DNA from: Datisca glomerata
Taxonomy: Eukaryota > Streptophyta > Magnoliopsida > Cucurbitales > Datiscaceae
DNA: 64,000 nt
Assembly: GCA_003255025.1 (NCBI GenBank)
Contig: QANY01005876.1
Span: 820,843 to 884,842, forward strand
Direction: 5' to 3'
Of the stretch, positions 49,456 through 61,136 are shown one piece after another (within the stretch, counting starts at the first letter, position 1; each line of letters begins with the position of its first letter). The translations under genes were made by a program, and so were the position numbers. A model generated the notes under the pieces. The model was not told the origin of the DNA. It made no database searches and saw only the letters and a list, made by a program, of their open reading frames with translations.

Positions 49456-51275
49456 GATTACTAAAAATAATAAATAAAGTGAGGTAAATAAATGCTCAAT
49501 CGTTAAGGAAAGTATGATGCATGATACGAGTACTTAAATATTTAAAAATCCATAAAAATATTTCACCCATGATGTTACGATAAAAACGATAGCTTGTCTT
49601 ATCGAGGGATGAAGTCCAAACTATCTCCTATCGTATCAAGACTCTTCTCGTTTGGTTAACGCTCAAATGTCTCCACATCTACCTTAACGAATCACCAATA
49701 GCTTTGGTCATCTTGGCCCCATTGACTAGCCCCTAAGTGGAGATTCCAATGTGCTTCAGCCTAAGTGTTTAACCGCATCGATTCATAAAAGTTGCTATGG
49801 ATTAACAGTCTGTCTATGGGACGGCCCTGCCCTACCATTTCCTATAAAAGTCTTAACTTCTCAAGCAACTTGATGACTCAGAGCGATACGACTCCAAAGT
49901 TTCTCCTATTGAAAAGAGGAACGCTATGGGTGGTTCTAAATCATTCATCGTGACACGATCAAGTTTGCGTTGGAAACCTTGGGAACGTTTCAACGTAAAA
50001 GACCCTTCCACTTAGTTTTTGAAAAAAAAACTTTGACGTTTTGGTTTTTTTTTAAATAACTTTTATTAATTTGAAAAACCTGATGAAATTTATAAGTCCT
50101 TTATTTAATTTTAAATCATACCCATTATAAATTTGACATTGTAAGTAAATTATAGCCATTATAATTAATCAACAATTATGCATGTACATGCTACATGCCA
50201 ATTTGATATTAATATATCCCTAGTTCTATGTGTCATGTTATATGATGATGTGTGATTAATATTAAATCAAACATTTAAAATTAACCTCCATATTGGCTCG
50301 TTTCTATTTACAACCCAAAAGAGAATAATAAATTACAAATTATTTATAAACCTTCATGGTGTCTGTAATTGTCTATTTATCCTTCATGTTGTCCCACCAC
50401 TTTACAACTCTTTACAAAAGTGCATTCTCATTTTAAAATTAAATTTAAAATTTAAAATTTAAATTTAAAATTTAAATTTTAACTAAAACCATTTAATTAT
50501 AATTAAGGAAAATAATTTTCTTAATTAAATAATCTCATTAATTATCCTCCATTTAAAAAAACAAAACAAGATAAAAAGATAACATTCAGAATTATCTTTT
50601 TAATTCAAAATATAAAAGATAAAAAGATGAAATAGATAATTATCTTTTAATTCAAAATTATCTTTTATCTGTTTAAAATTTAAAATTTAAAAGATAAAAA
50701 AATAAGATAAAGGTTATTGCGAAACATCACAGGATTTCCTAAACTTCAATTATTATCGCCTAGGATTTCACAAACTCTAGTCACCATGCAGGGCATAGGA
50801 GCAGACAACGACGGGCACCGAAAAAGTACCGCGGCCGCTGGAACATTAACTCTGACTTGAATAGTAATTTCGGTATGAACAATAATTTTTGTGTGACCAG
50901 TAGTTTCGACGTGAACAGTCACTTCCGCCAATTTCTCGGCAGTTGTCTGGTGACTTATTGGTGACTGCCCGGTGACTTCTCGGCGACAGTTTCGAGCGAT
51001 TTCTGGAGATGGTATCGAGGCGACGACAATTTTAAATCAAGTATATAAAATTATAATTTTTGCAACAAAATAAATTACATAAAATTATATGCCTCAAATT
51101 CGTCCTACATCAATGCTAAATTGAAATAAAAACGCATAGAGCCAATAGTTAGAGATCCAATCACATAACATATTCAAAACAGTTTTGAATCTACTATACA
51201 AAATCATATGCCAATATCCATAAAATTTATGATACGTTCATTTCAAATACCAATATGCATAGTCAGAAACTTATT
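49456..51275 (-). other. leader of copia element 2, non-coding
   Basis: AT-rich sequence between the primer-binding site and gag, with repeated aaatttaaaatttaaaa words near 50430-50480 and a GC-richer segment at 50740-51010. No recognisable protein. Confidence 0.5.
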
Positions 51276-51289
51276 GCTCTGATACCAAT
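51276..51289 (-). promoter_or_regulatory. primer-binding site of copia element 2
   Basis: gctctgataccaat on the plus strand is the inverse complement of ATTGGTATCAGAGC, an initiator-Met tRNA site. Confidence 0.85.
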
Positions 51290-51762
51290 TGTTGGGACCA
51301 GTTGGTTTTAAAATTAATTAAAAATAAGTTTGAACCATGAACGCTCCTTGGGAGGAATATAAAAAAATATAATTAATTTGTTTAACCAAATTAAATAACT
51401 TTAAACCAAACAACGTGCGATTATGCATATACGACATTAAACGAGAATATAAGGTTAGAAACAATTTTTTCACCTATACTTGTATTAGAGAATTTCTGAA
51501 CTGGCGGAATTTCTTCGAGCGTTCTTCAAGCTTCAGGATCTGAATCATGCACATAAACTCCAAGAACGATTTACAAATTTTGTCCACCAACAAGCACCCG
51601 TTAATTTTATAAATATATCTCACGAGAATTTTGTGTAGGAATTTGAGTATGGGCTCTCAAAATGATTGAAGAAGAAAAATAAAAAATTGTCTCCTTCAAT
51701 ATAATTTTAGGCGGCAACCCGGAGGGGGAAGAAAATATTTTTATTCTTTTACTTTTTTAACA
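51290..51762 (-). repeat. 5' LTR of copia element 2
   Basis: On the minus strand it begins TGTTAAAAAAG and ends GGTCCCAACA, so it has TG...CA borders. It is directly next to the primer-binding site. The outer boundary is inferred from the TG/CA rule only, since there is no second LTR for comparison. Confidence 0.65.
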
Positions 51763-51889
51763 AGTAAGTGTATCTTATTCAAGATCTATCTTCAATCAGA
51801 TTGTTATTAGATATTAATAAAATACAATTTTTGATATTTATAAATATACTCATATATTTTTAAATTTTTGAATGGTCAGAGGAACGTAG

Positions 51890-53905
51890 AAATATAATGG
51901 GGATGTCTGAAAAAGGAGGATATCGTTCTTCTATCATCAATCAATAAGATAGAGTTCTCAGACACTGACTTTGAGAGGTTGAAGAAGATATGAGAGGATT
52001 TTTCGCTGGAGCAGAAAAATTTATTTGTTAAAAAATATGGTCACATCGATTATCTTCTATATTTGTAGTTAAGTCTCCCGTTCTTGAGGCTTTAATGCAT
52101 TTTTGGGACCCCCTGTACAAATGTTTCACCTTTGGAATAATTTATCGTACTCTTACAATTGAAGAATATCAAGCCCTACTGAATGTCCCACTGTAAAACA
52201 CAGATAAAGTTTATAATTATAACAAAAAGCTCATATTGAGAGAGTTTTATCCAAGCTCTTGGGTACTGTCCATGCATCTGAGATTGAGAAAATGTTGAAA
52301 GTTAAAGGGGGGATGAGGGTGCGCCGCTAGATTACCTCCAAGATCTCACCCAAGTTTTTTTGAAGGAAGATAGGGGCATGACTCTTTATGCTCTGTGTAT
52401 TTATGGCACTGTGTCGTTTCTAAAAATTTGATGTTATGAGGATGATAAAGTGATAAAAATGTTCCTTCGAGTTGAACATGGTGTTAACCCTATTATCTCA
52501 ATTCCCACAAGACTTTTTGTTTCTTAAATCACATCTGAGTGTTTAGAAAATGGAAGTTTATCGGATCTATGAGCCATCTAAGATATCCACCAGATTTCAA
52601 ATGTACTCAAGTTAAGTTTTCAAGTCCATGGATGAAGATGAGAATTTCCATCGCAGAATTTATAATGGCCGAATGGAATCCGCAATTAATCACAAAAGGG
52701 GTGTGGCTCTCTTACCTATCAAAGTTGAACGATGGGGATGTGTCCTGGAAAGCCCATTAGATGTCGTCGACATCGATGATCTATAGATGTGGTGACTTTC
52801 AATGGGTCTCGCGCACAGGTCCATGGGATTTTACTAGTTATGCTTCGCTAATGATGTTTCGTCAATTGTACATGAGATAGTTTGTCACCGCACACATTGA
52901 AGGATATTGATCAGTTTTGATTCTCAAGATATGAACAAAAATTACAGCAGCTGATTGGAGCTTGGAAAATAATGAGAAGGGTGCGAAATGAGAAGAATCG
53001 CATGAACTGCACAAAGGAGTATGAAGTGTGGCTTGAGAGTAGAAGCAAAGTAATTATTGCCTTACTAGGTGAAGATTTACAATTATCACAATCACTAGAA
53101 GCTCATCGTGAGATTGTTAAAAGGAAAGAGTGGGATGAGTTATATAAGTAACGTCAAAAGAATCTAGCCCTTTTGGAAGAAAACAGACGACTAACAGTTG
53201 AGGCGAATTTGTCTGATAAACACATGATCGAAACTGAAAAATAACTCAGAGAGTTGAGAAATAAGGTTGATGATCGAGAATATCTGAAGCGAAACTCAGA
53301 GTTGAGAATTGACACTCGCCAACTGAACAATAAAATTAAAAAAATGGTAGAAGACAATGAGAATTTATGAGGGTAATCTATGAACATAAGGACCGAATCA
53401 TGAAGTTAGAAAGGAAAAATAAGCATGAACAAGAGGCTTTAGAAGAGGTGAAGGAGATTGTCGATAAGAAAAATGCGTACATCATTGAGTTAGAAGAATA
53501 ATATGACTCATTACGATGAATCACTGATAATTTACAAGTTGATTTAAAGAATCAGAAAGTTAGGAAGACTGAATCAACAAATGATTGTGAAGAACTATTG
53601 AAAGTCATCGCAAGCCTCGAGCACCAAGTTAGAACTTATCAAAACGTGGCAGAGAAATTGGCAAGAAACAACGATGATAGTGTCGATGCACTAAGATATG
53701 ATTATCAATTGATGTAATAAGAGTACGATTTGATTCGACAATGATCTGAACAGGCTGTGGACTGGATGAAAGGCATGGTTATGAGGTCAAGCAATTTGGT
53801 GGAAGAAGCATAATTTTTTAAGGGAAATGTTTTGCTCATTCATCCTAGTGGGGAGAACTTGTCTAAGTTTTTGGAAGAAATCAATCGGGATTTAGGTCAT
53901 TTTGT
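51890..53905 (+). pseudogene. plant retroelement-associated protein (DUF7745/plant-mobile-domain-like) with coiled coil, broken
   Basis: Plus-strand blocks read NLFVKKYGHIDYLL, LMHFWDPLYKCFTFG, RTLTIEEYQALLNVP (about 52020-52190) and later RYPPDFK, GVWLSYLSKLN, YRCGDFQWV and MMFRQLYMR (52560-52880). The WDPxYxCFTF and TxEEYxALL pair with YRCGDFxW is a pattern I know from plant retroelement-linked proteins related to the plant mobile domain. The remainder (53020-53800) is rich in Glu, Lys, Arg and Leu heptads (for example ELRNKVDDREYLKRN) and would form a coiled coil. Many stops and shifts break it. The 3' end runs into the start of the 883-bp tandem repeat. Confidence 0.6.
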
Positions 53906-55640
53906 ATAAACTCATATTGCGAAGTAATGTAATTGACTTCTACAATTTGCAACACCCCTAATCCATCTCATCAATTAATTGAAATTAAAATAAAAAATAC
54001 ACATGTTAAAACTTGTGTGGAGAAGTACTGAGCTCTTAGTACAATAGGGAGTATTAGATGTTTTCTCCTATACTTGAGACTGGAACAAACTTAATAACTT
54101 TAAATATTAAAAAATAGATAATACTTTCCTATTAACCGCTAAGTTGGCCTAAAAATTGAAATGTACTATTTTTATGTTTAATTTAAATTGTAGTGTGTCC
54201 AACCAAATAAAATAATTTTAGTGGAACCCACAATAACTTTAATCAAGCATTAAATTAAAAGTGATATAATACATAAATCTTTTTATTGGATCAACCTAAC
54301 GATCAGGAGAAGCCCCTCCTAACCTAGATAAGAGGTAAGTACTGTCCTTAAAAATAAAGAATTATTATTGCTCCAAAATGTAGGGGGTGGTGTAATTAAA
54401 AAAATGGGTTACTTCTAGAGGCGCACACGATGAAGAAATTGAAGGGACATGACTTATTTAGCTAACAGCATATTTATTAAATGATAAAGGTAATGAATGA
54501 TATGAAAATAGTAAAGGGTAAGGTAAAAGAAGGAAATGATAAATGAATAAAAGGTAATAACATTTCCCTTAGATGTGTTTACTAACTGTTTGTAATCAGA
54601 ATAATAAATGAGTTGTAGTTCTCTTTAATCTGTTTACTAACCATCGACAATCTGAATCAAACATGCAAAATTACATGTTTAACCCAAGATGAACTTTTTT
54701 AACTTTTATGATTTATTTTTTTTATATGTCTTCTTAAAAGTGATATAACACATAAATCTTTTTATTAGGTAATTTTAGTCGTTTTGTATAAACTCATATT
54801 GCGAAGTAATGTAATTGACTTCTACAATTTTGAACACACCCTAATCCATCTCATCAATTAATTGAAATTAAAATAAAAAATTTACATGTTAAAACTTGTG
54901 TTGAGATATACTGAGCTCTTAGTACAATTGGGAGTATTGGATGTTTTTTCCTATACTTGAGACTGAATCAAACTTACTAACTTTAAATATTAAACAATGG
55001 AAATACTTTCCTCCTAACAACTAAGTTGGCCTAAAAAATGACATATACTACTTTTTATGTTTAATTTAAATTGTAGTGTGTCCAACAGAATAAAATACTT
55101 TTAGTGGAACCCACAATAACTTTAATCAAACATTAAATTAAAAGTGATATAACACATAAATCTTTTTATTGGGTCAACTCAACGGTCAGGAGAAGCCCCT
55201 CCTGACCTAGATAGGAGGTAAGTATTGTACTTCAAAATAAAGAATTATTATTGTTCCAAAATGTAGGGGAGTGGTGTAATTAAAAAAATGGGTTATTTCT
55301 AGAGGTGCACGCGATGAAGAAATTGAAGGGACATGACTTATTTAACAAACGACATGTTTACTAAATGATAAAGGTAATGAATGATATGAAAATAGTAAAG
55401 GGTAAGGTAAAAGAAGGAAAGGATAAATGAATTAAAGCTAATAACATTTTTCTTGGATGTGTTTACTGACTATTTGTAATCAGAATAAGAAATGAGTTGT
55501 AGTTTTCTTTAATCTGTTTACTAACCATCGACAATCTGAATCAAACATACAAAATTACATGTTTAGCCCAAAGATGAACTTTTTTAACTTTTATGATTTA
55601 TTTTTTTATATTTCTATGAACCTATTTACTTTATTACAAA
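53891..55640. repeat. direct tandem duplication, period about 883 bp
   Basis: The block starting ttaggtcattttgtataaactcat at 53891 recurs at 54774 and the two run in parallel through ttgagactg, agtggaacccacaataactt, aggagaagcccctcct and ctaaccatcgacaatctgaatc. The first base pairs of copy 1 are the end of the coiled-coil pseudogene frame, so the unit border lies in or next to that ORF. Confidence 0.85.
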
Positions 55641-56720
55641 CTTATGTTTAACTTTTAATTTATAAATAATTTAATTTAATTATTTAAAATAAATTCTATA
55701 ATTTAATTTTTTGAATTATGAATTTTTTTAACTTTAATTATATTTTAAGTAAATAATCACAATATAATATTATATCATCATGAAAATATATGTATTACAT
55801 CGATTCTTTAGATATGTCACTATATATAATAAAACATTGTCTCAATTACTACTTGAAAAACATAACTAATAGGTCTAATTCAGGGTTTGTTGGTTTAGTA
55901 AATGTAAGAGTGTATTATGGGATAGAAGAAAGAGATAGTGATGGAGTGGTAATGACAAATGAGTGTCACATCAAAGAAGGTAAATGACAAAGTTTATTAC
56001 TACATATGGTAGGATAATAGTTTAACCCAAAAATGAGTAATTAGATTACTGATTTGCGGCATGTTTACTAAATAGTAAAGGTAATGGATGATATGAAAAT
56101 GGTAAAGGGTAAAGTAAAAGAAGGAAATGATAAATGAATGAAAAGATAACAACATTTCCCTTAGGATGTGTTTACTAAGTGTTTGTAATCGGAATTAGAA
56201 ATGAGTATCAGCAATCAGATCAAACATGTAAAATTACATGTTTAGCTCAAGATGAACTTTTTTAGCTTTTGTGATTTTTTTATATTTCTATGAACCTATT
56301 TACTTTATTACAAACTTATGTCTAATTTTTAATTTATAAATAATTTAATTTAATTATTTAAAATAAATTTTATAATTTATTTTGTTGAATTATGAAAATT
56401 TTGAAGTTTAATTATATTTTAAGTAAATAATTACGATATAATATTACATCATCATTAAAATATATGTATTACATCGATACTTTAAATATGTCATAATATA
56501 TAATAAAATATTGTCTCAATTACTATTTAAAAAACATAACTAATAGGTCTAATGTAAGATTTGTTGGTTTAGTAAATGTAAGAGGGTATTACTAAGATAG
56601 AAGAAAGATAATAGTGATGTAGTTAATGATAAGGACAAATGAACCTCATATCAAAGAAGGTAAAGTGCAAAGTTTATTACTATCTAGGAGATGATAATAA
56701 TTTAACCTAAAAATCAATAA
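55345..56720. repeat. second tandem duplication, period about 716 bp
   Basis: A block starting catgtttactaaatgataaagg (55348) recurs at 56065. It continues through taaaattacatgtttag, tttactttattacaaacttatg, catcatgaaaatatatgtatt and ggtttgttggtttagtaaatg. A partial third copy (from 54468) is part of the 883-bp unit, so the two duplications overlap. Confidence 0.8.
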
Positions 56721-57100
56721 TGAGATTATTGATTCAGAGTGAGATCTATCACTCTTTTACTTTTATTGATTTTGGTAAATAAAATATTGAGCAAAATCAA
56801 TAATCATACCATTTCCTCTCTTTCTGTTTACTGATTGGTAAACAAGTGTTGGAGTGAGACTTATTACTATTTTTCCTTTATTGATTTTAATAAAAAAAAT
56901 ATTAAATAAAATCAATAATCGTACCATTTTTCCAGCTGACCTTTTCTGGCCGGTGAACCAGCCCTAAACTAAAACTTGGAGAAATCGTAACCATCAACTG
57001 CTCTCTAATTTTTATGTAATGAAGTTTGGCTTTGGCACCATTCTACAAATAATAATAATATTCTATGTTAAGGGAAGGAGATAGCCAGACAGGTTTATCC

Positions 57101-57110
57101 TATAAATTAA
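57101..57110 (+). promoter_or_regulatory. TATA box of ALDH copy 2
   Basis: TATAAATTAA lies 68 bp upstream of the ATG at 57169. Confidence 0.55.
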
Positions 57111-57168
57111 GACTGGAAGAGCTCTACTTGTTCTCACACAGAAAAATACACAAACAACACATAAAGAT

Positions 57169-60100
57169 ATGGAGAATAATCACTGTAATGGAAGCTCTGA
57201 ATCTTTCGTCAAGATCCCTGAAATTAAGTTTACCAAGCTTTTCATTAATGGAGAATTCGTCGACTCTGTTTCAGGTCTCTCTCTGTCTAAAAATATTATT
57301 CTTCTTCATTATGATTTATTGCGTACTATAAGTTGGGTCAAATTCAAATTCAAATTCAATCTCAGATGTTAAAGTTTTTACTTGTTTTTTCGTTTTTCGT
57401 GGTGTGGAAAAAAAATTCGGGGAAAATTCAAAAAAAAAAAACAGGAAAGACATATGAGACGATAGATCCAAGAACAGGGGAGGTGATAGCAAGAATAGCA
57501 GAAGGGAACAAAGAAGATGTTGACTTAGCCGTCAAAGCCGCTCGAGAATCTTTCGACCATGGACCGTGGCCTCGTATGCCTGCCTTTGTACGTTTTTCTC
57601 ACTTTTTGTTTTCTTCTTCTCTGTCTTTGCTTCTTTACTTCTAGCAAGGTTCTTAAATGCTGAGCCGTTTTTCCGGTGTTGATAGTTTTATTCTTACAGT
57701 TTTGATAGTTTTTATTTTAAACTCTTATGTTAGAAGTTGGTAGTGTAGATCACTGTTATTTTTTTATTCATGTTAAACTTTTTCTCAAATGTTAACTTAA
57801 AAATATTAATGATTTATAATAATTTATTAATATAACATTACGTGATAAGTAATTTAATGTCACGTGAGCTTTTTAATTACCTAACAGGCACGTCAGAGAA
57901 ATTACTCAAATTGTCTCCAATTCTCCAATCTTTCTTCTGAGTTCTCATTCCAAAATACCATTCTCAATACAAAACACTCACAACCCCAACCCACCCACAC
58001 CGACAAGCCATGACCAACCCCACCACCTCATGAAACTCCTCACAACCTCCTCACGATTTACTGCTAGGGAGAGAAATTAGTAAATTGTGATAAACTGTTA
58101 ATATTTTTAAATATAAATTTAATGAAAGATCTAATATGAATAAGAAAGATAACTGTAGAGTTTATTCTATCAATTTTTAAAGTGAATGATTTAAAATAAA
58201 AATTATCTCAAACTATAAGAGATAAAACTATAGTTTAATTTTTAATAAACGAGAGATTCAACCATTATTTTATGATTTAAGTTCAATGAATATATTGAAA
58301 TAGTTGAACGAATACATTTAGGGTTAAATAAAAACTTCCGTCTCATATATTCTTTTATGATATAATTTTGTGGTTAATAGGGAGGGGTTGGCTTTTAAAT
58401 CTACAGAGCAACTAGGTCTGAAGTCAACATAATTACAATTAAGAGGTTTAATTAACGATGTGACAACTGACATATATGTCTAACGTCCTGGAAAAGGAAA
58501 TAAGATTTTTTTTATTAAGAATAAATGATTCAATATAAAAATATTTTTGAAGTCAAATACAAAGCTATCAGCCTATCTAGAAACATGTTTATCAGAAAGA
58601 TAATATCCTCCAACTTGGTTATTAATATTAGTTGGGCCTTGCTGTAATTTTAATACCTGACATAATTTTATATATTATATTGTGAATATTTAGGAGAGGC
58701 ATTGACTATTATAATAAAATAATAAATAAATGAGATCTATATTTATCTATTTTCATATTACAAGTGGGACATAATAAAATTGTTTTAAAATTAATTAAGT
58801 ATGCGAAAATTAAAAATGAAAAAGATTTGACTATTGTTTAAAACAAACAACTGCGTAGTGTTAAAGTCATGTCTTTTGACAATATGCAGCCATTAATTTT
58901 TTAATCTTGTGTCTTATAACAGAATATTAATAACGAAGATAGAGGAATCACTAAATAGAAACGAAATGAAAGTTGAGAGAAATAGGTATTGAAAAAAGTT
59001 TAAGATCACGTAAAACTATTTGTGTGTATATATATATAGAGATACCTACATGTATATAGGTACGTACATGTATATAGGTACGTACATGTATATAGGTACG
59101 TACATGTATATAGGTACGTACATGTATATAGGTATGTACATGTATGTATTGACTAAAAATGTACTCAAATTAATAGAAACAGTACAATCATGTGCAAATG
59201 CACATTTATCTTTTTTTACTGTGCAACTGCAAATGAACATGTGAGTATACATGTTACATAAATTATTTGAATAATTTTAAATTGATCAAATTATATATCA
59301 AATATCAATTAGTATCAGTTGTTTATAAATTGATGTTTTATTAATTATTAAAATATTTTTTTAAATGAATCTGTGAATTTTGACGCATCACTTAATTAAT
59401 TAAAATTTAGTTTACAACTTAATTCTTGTAGAAATTACTTAAATCATTTATGAATATGACTATTCATGAACTGTGATATGTTTAGATAGTTCACGCACAT
59501 CTTTTTTATTAATATATTGATATATAGTGATGTCGGGTCTGGATTGAGTTATATTTATTTATTAAGTAGTTGTGCATAGATACAGAGTAAGTTGAATCCA
59601 CGAAACTTGAAATAGCCAAATATTTTTTCAATGTTTATCTTTCATATGATAAGATAAGTTGATATAGTTATTCAATCGACGTATGTTCACGCTATAAGGT
59701 TATAGGTTTGAGTCATAGTATTATTACGCTATAAGGTTATAGGTTTGAGTCATAGTATTCTCAAACCACTTAAGATTCTATAACTTTTATCAAACAAAAC
59801 TTAATGATGTTTTTGAATTTCAAAATTTTTGTAGAGAAAAATTAGAGGAATGAGAAGTAAATGATTGATAAACTAAAAGTCATTTTGTTTAAGTATTTTT
59901 TTCCATACTCAAGTAAAGCCAATTAATAAAAATAAAGAATCATATATCATTTTTCTTTTTCTCAAATATTATGAGTACTAAATTAATTAAAATTCACATA
60001 TTATATAATTATATGTAAAGAAGTGTCATATTCAGAGTGAATTTTGCTTTTGTTTTTTGTTTGAAAGCATTTTATGCAGTAAAATTACTATTTTTATTCA

Positions 60101-60980
60101 TATTTATTTTCTAAATATTATTGTTTTGAAGCAGTTTTAGAACTTATAATCACTTATCTGAAAAACATTTACTCAAATTCTTATTAAAATGCATTCACAT
60201 ACAAATAAATACGATTCAACGTTGATGGGAATGCTTTAAACAAATACGGATACAATATAAATTATTAAACTAAAATAATGTTAAAACGTTTCTCAGTTTC
60301 TAAGCACATCGTTGCCATACATTTAAAGTTTCTATGTAAAAATATTGCTAATTGGCAAGTATTGATTTTGATGATCAGCAAAGGGGAAGAGTTTTAGCCA
60401 AACTAGCTGATTTAATTGAAGAACACGTAGAAGAATTAGCTGCCTTAGATACAATTGATGCTGGCAAATTGTTTGTTCCTGGCAAGATGTTCGACATCCC
60501 TCAGGCAGCATATGCACTCCGATACTATGCCGGAGCAGCCGACAAAGTTCACGGCGAGGTGCCGAAAATGTCCCGGGACCTCCATGGTTATACATTGCTT
60601 GAACCCATTGGTGTAGTTGGCAGTATCATTCCTTGGAACTTCCCAACTACTATGTTCTTTTGTAAGGTTTCCCCTGCCTTAGCCGCTGGCTGCACCATGG
60701 TCCTCAAGCCTGCTGAGCAGACGCCTCTGTCTGCTCTCTATTACGCTCATCTTGCTAAGCTGGTATGTTATTTAATTCACCATTTCTCTTTATACATTTC
60801 AATTTAACTCTTGTAGTTTTATTTTTTATAGGCTATTAGCAAAACTTAACTATTATTTATTTAATTTGTGCTATTTGATTTTCATATCAGGCTGGTGTCC
60901 CGGATGGAGTGCTGAATATTATAACTGGATTTGGACATACAGCTGGAGCTGCCATTAGCTCTCATATGGACATTGATAAA
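57169..60980 (+). CDS. aldehyde dehydrogenase family 2 (ALDH2C/REF1-like), exons 1-4, continues past the window
   Basis: This is a paralogue of the gene at 11558. Exons: 57169-57274, 57445-57587, 60379-60762 and 60891-60980; all borders are GT-AG and phases equal those of copy 1. They encode 241 residues, one more than the same four exons of copy 1 (extra Asn in MENNHC). The oxyanion Asn (170 here, IIPWNFP) and the cofactor-binding Lys (193, LKPAEQTP) are present. The catalytic Glu and Cys would lie in exons 5 and 6, beyond the window. Intron 1 is 170 bp and intron 2 is 2791 bp with a minisatellite. Intron 4 contains an antisense copia element that runs to the window edge. Whether the gene is functional depends on the part not shown. 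Confidence 0.93.
59047..59146. repeat. 18-bp minisatellite, about 5.6 copies
   Basis: The unit tacatgtatataggtacg is repeated head to tail almost perfectly. Each unit contains the palindromic words tacatgta and, across the junction, cgtacatg. The multiple-of-three length keeps frames open on both strands (repeating MYIGTY), which is not a gene. Confidence 0.92.
59689..59759. repeat. 37-bp direct tandem duplication
   Basis: acgctataaggttataggttt through catagtatt occurs twice without a spacer. Confidence 0.9.
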
Positions 60981-61018
60981 GTAATTTCTTCCTTTCATTA
61001 CACTTAGAAAAAGATTAA

Positions 61019-61128
61019 TGAAAGAGAAAGTACATGGAGTATTTATACACATAAACAAGAAAGCTAAAAACACTAAAATACCCTTAAATACTAAAGAAGT
61101 AAAGTAAAGATGAAGAATATTATCTACA
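61019..61128 (-). repeat. 3' LTR of copia element 3 (about 110 bp)
   Basis: On the minus strand it begins TGTAGATAATATTC directly after the purine tract cttgagggggagt, contains a TATA-like tataaatactcc, and ends TTCTCTTTCA. Ends follow the TG...CA rule. The inner end is certain; the outer end is inferred. Confidence 0.6.
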
Positions 61129-61136
61129 ACTCCCCC

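Larger units (their letters stand above)
45654..51762 (-). mobile_element. Ty1/copia retrotransposon 2, 3'-truncated
   Basis: A 5' LTR (51290-51762) and primer-binding site (51276-51289) are followed on the minus strand by a 1.8-kb leader, gag, integrase, RT and part of RNase H. RNase H breaks off at about 45715 and no 3' LTR resembling 51290-51762 lies to its left. The break is marked by a direct repeat around a primer-binding-site-like word (45663-45715). Confidence 0.82.
57588..60378 (+). other. intron 2 of ALDH copy 2
   Basis: This 2791-bp intron has AT-rich DNA, a CCCACCC-rich patch near 57980, an 18-bp minisatellite and a 37-bp duplication. No transposon or gene is recognised in it. 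Confidence 0.7.

Noticed and set aside
59020..59252. Open frames on both strands with MYIGTY-type repeats
   Set aside because: They are by-products of the 18-bp minisatellite in an intron.
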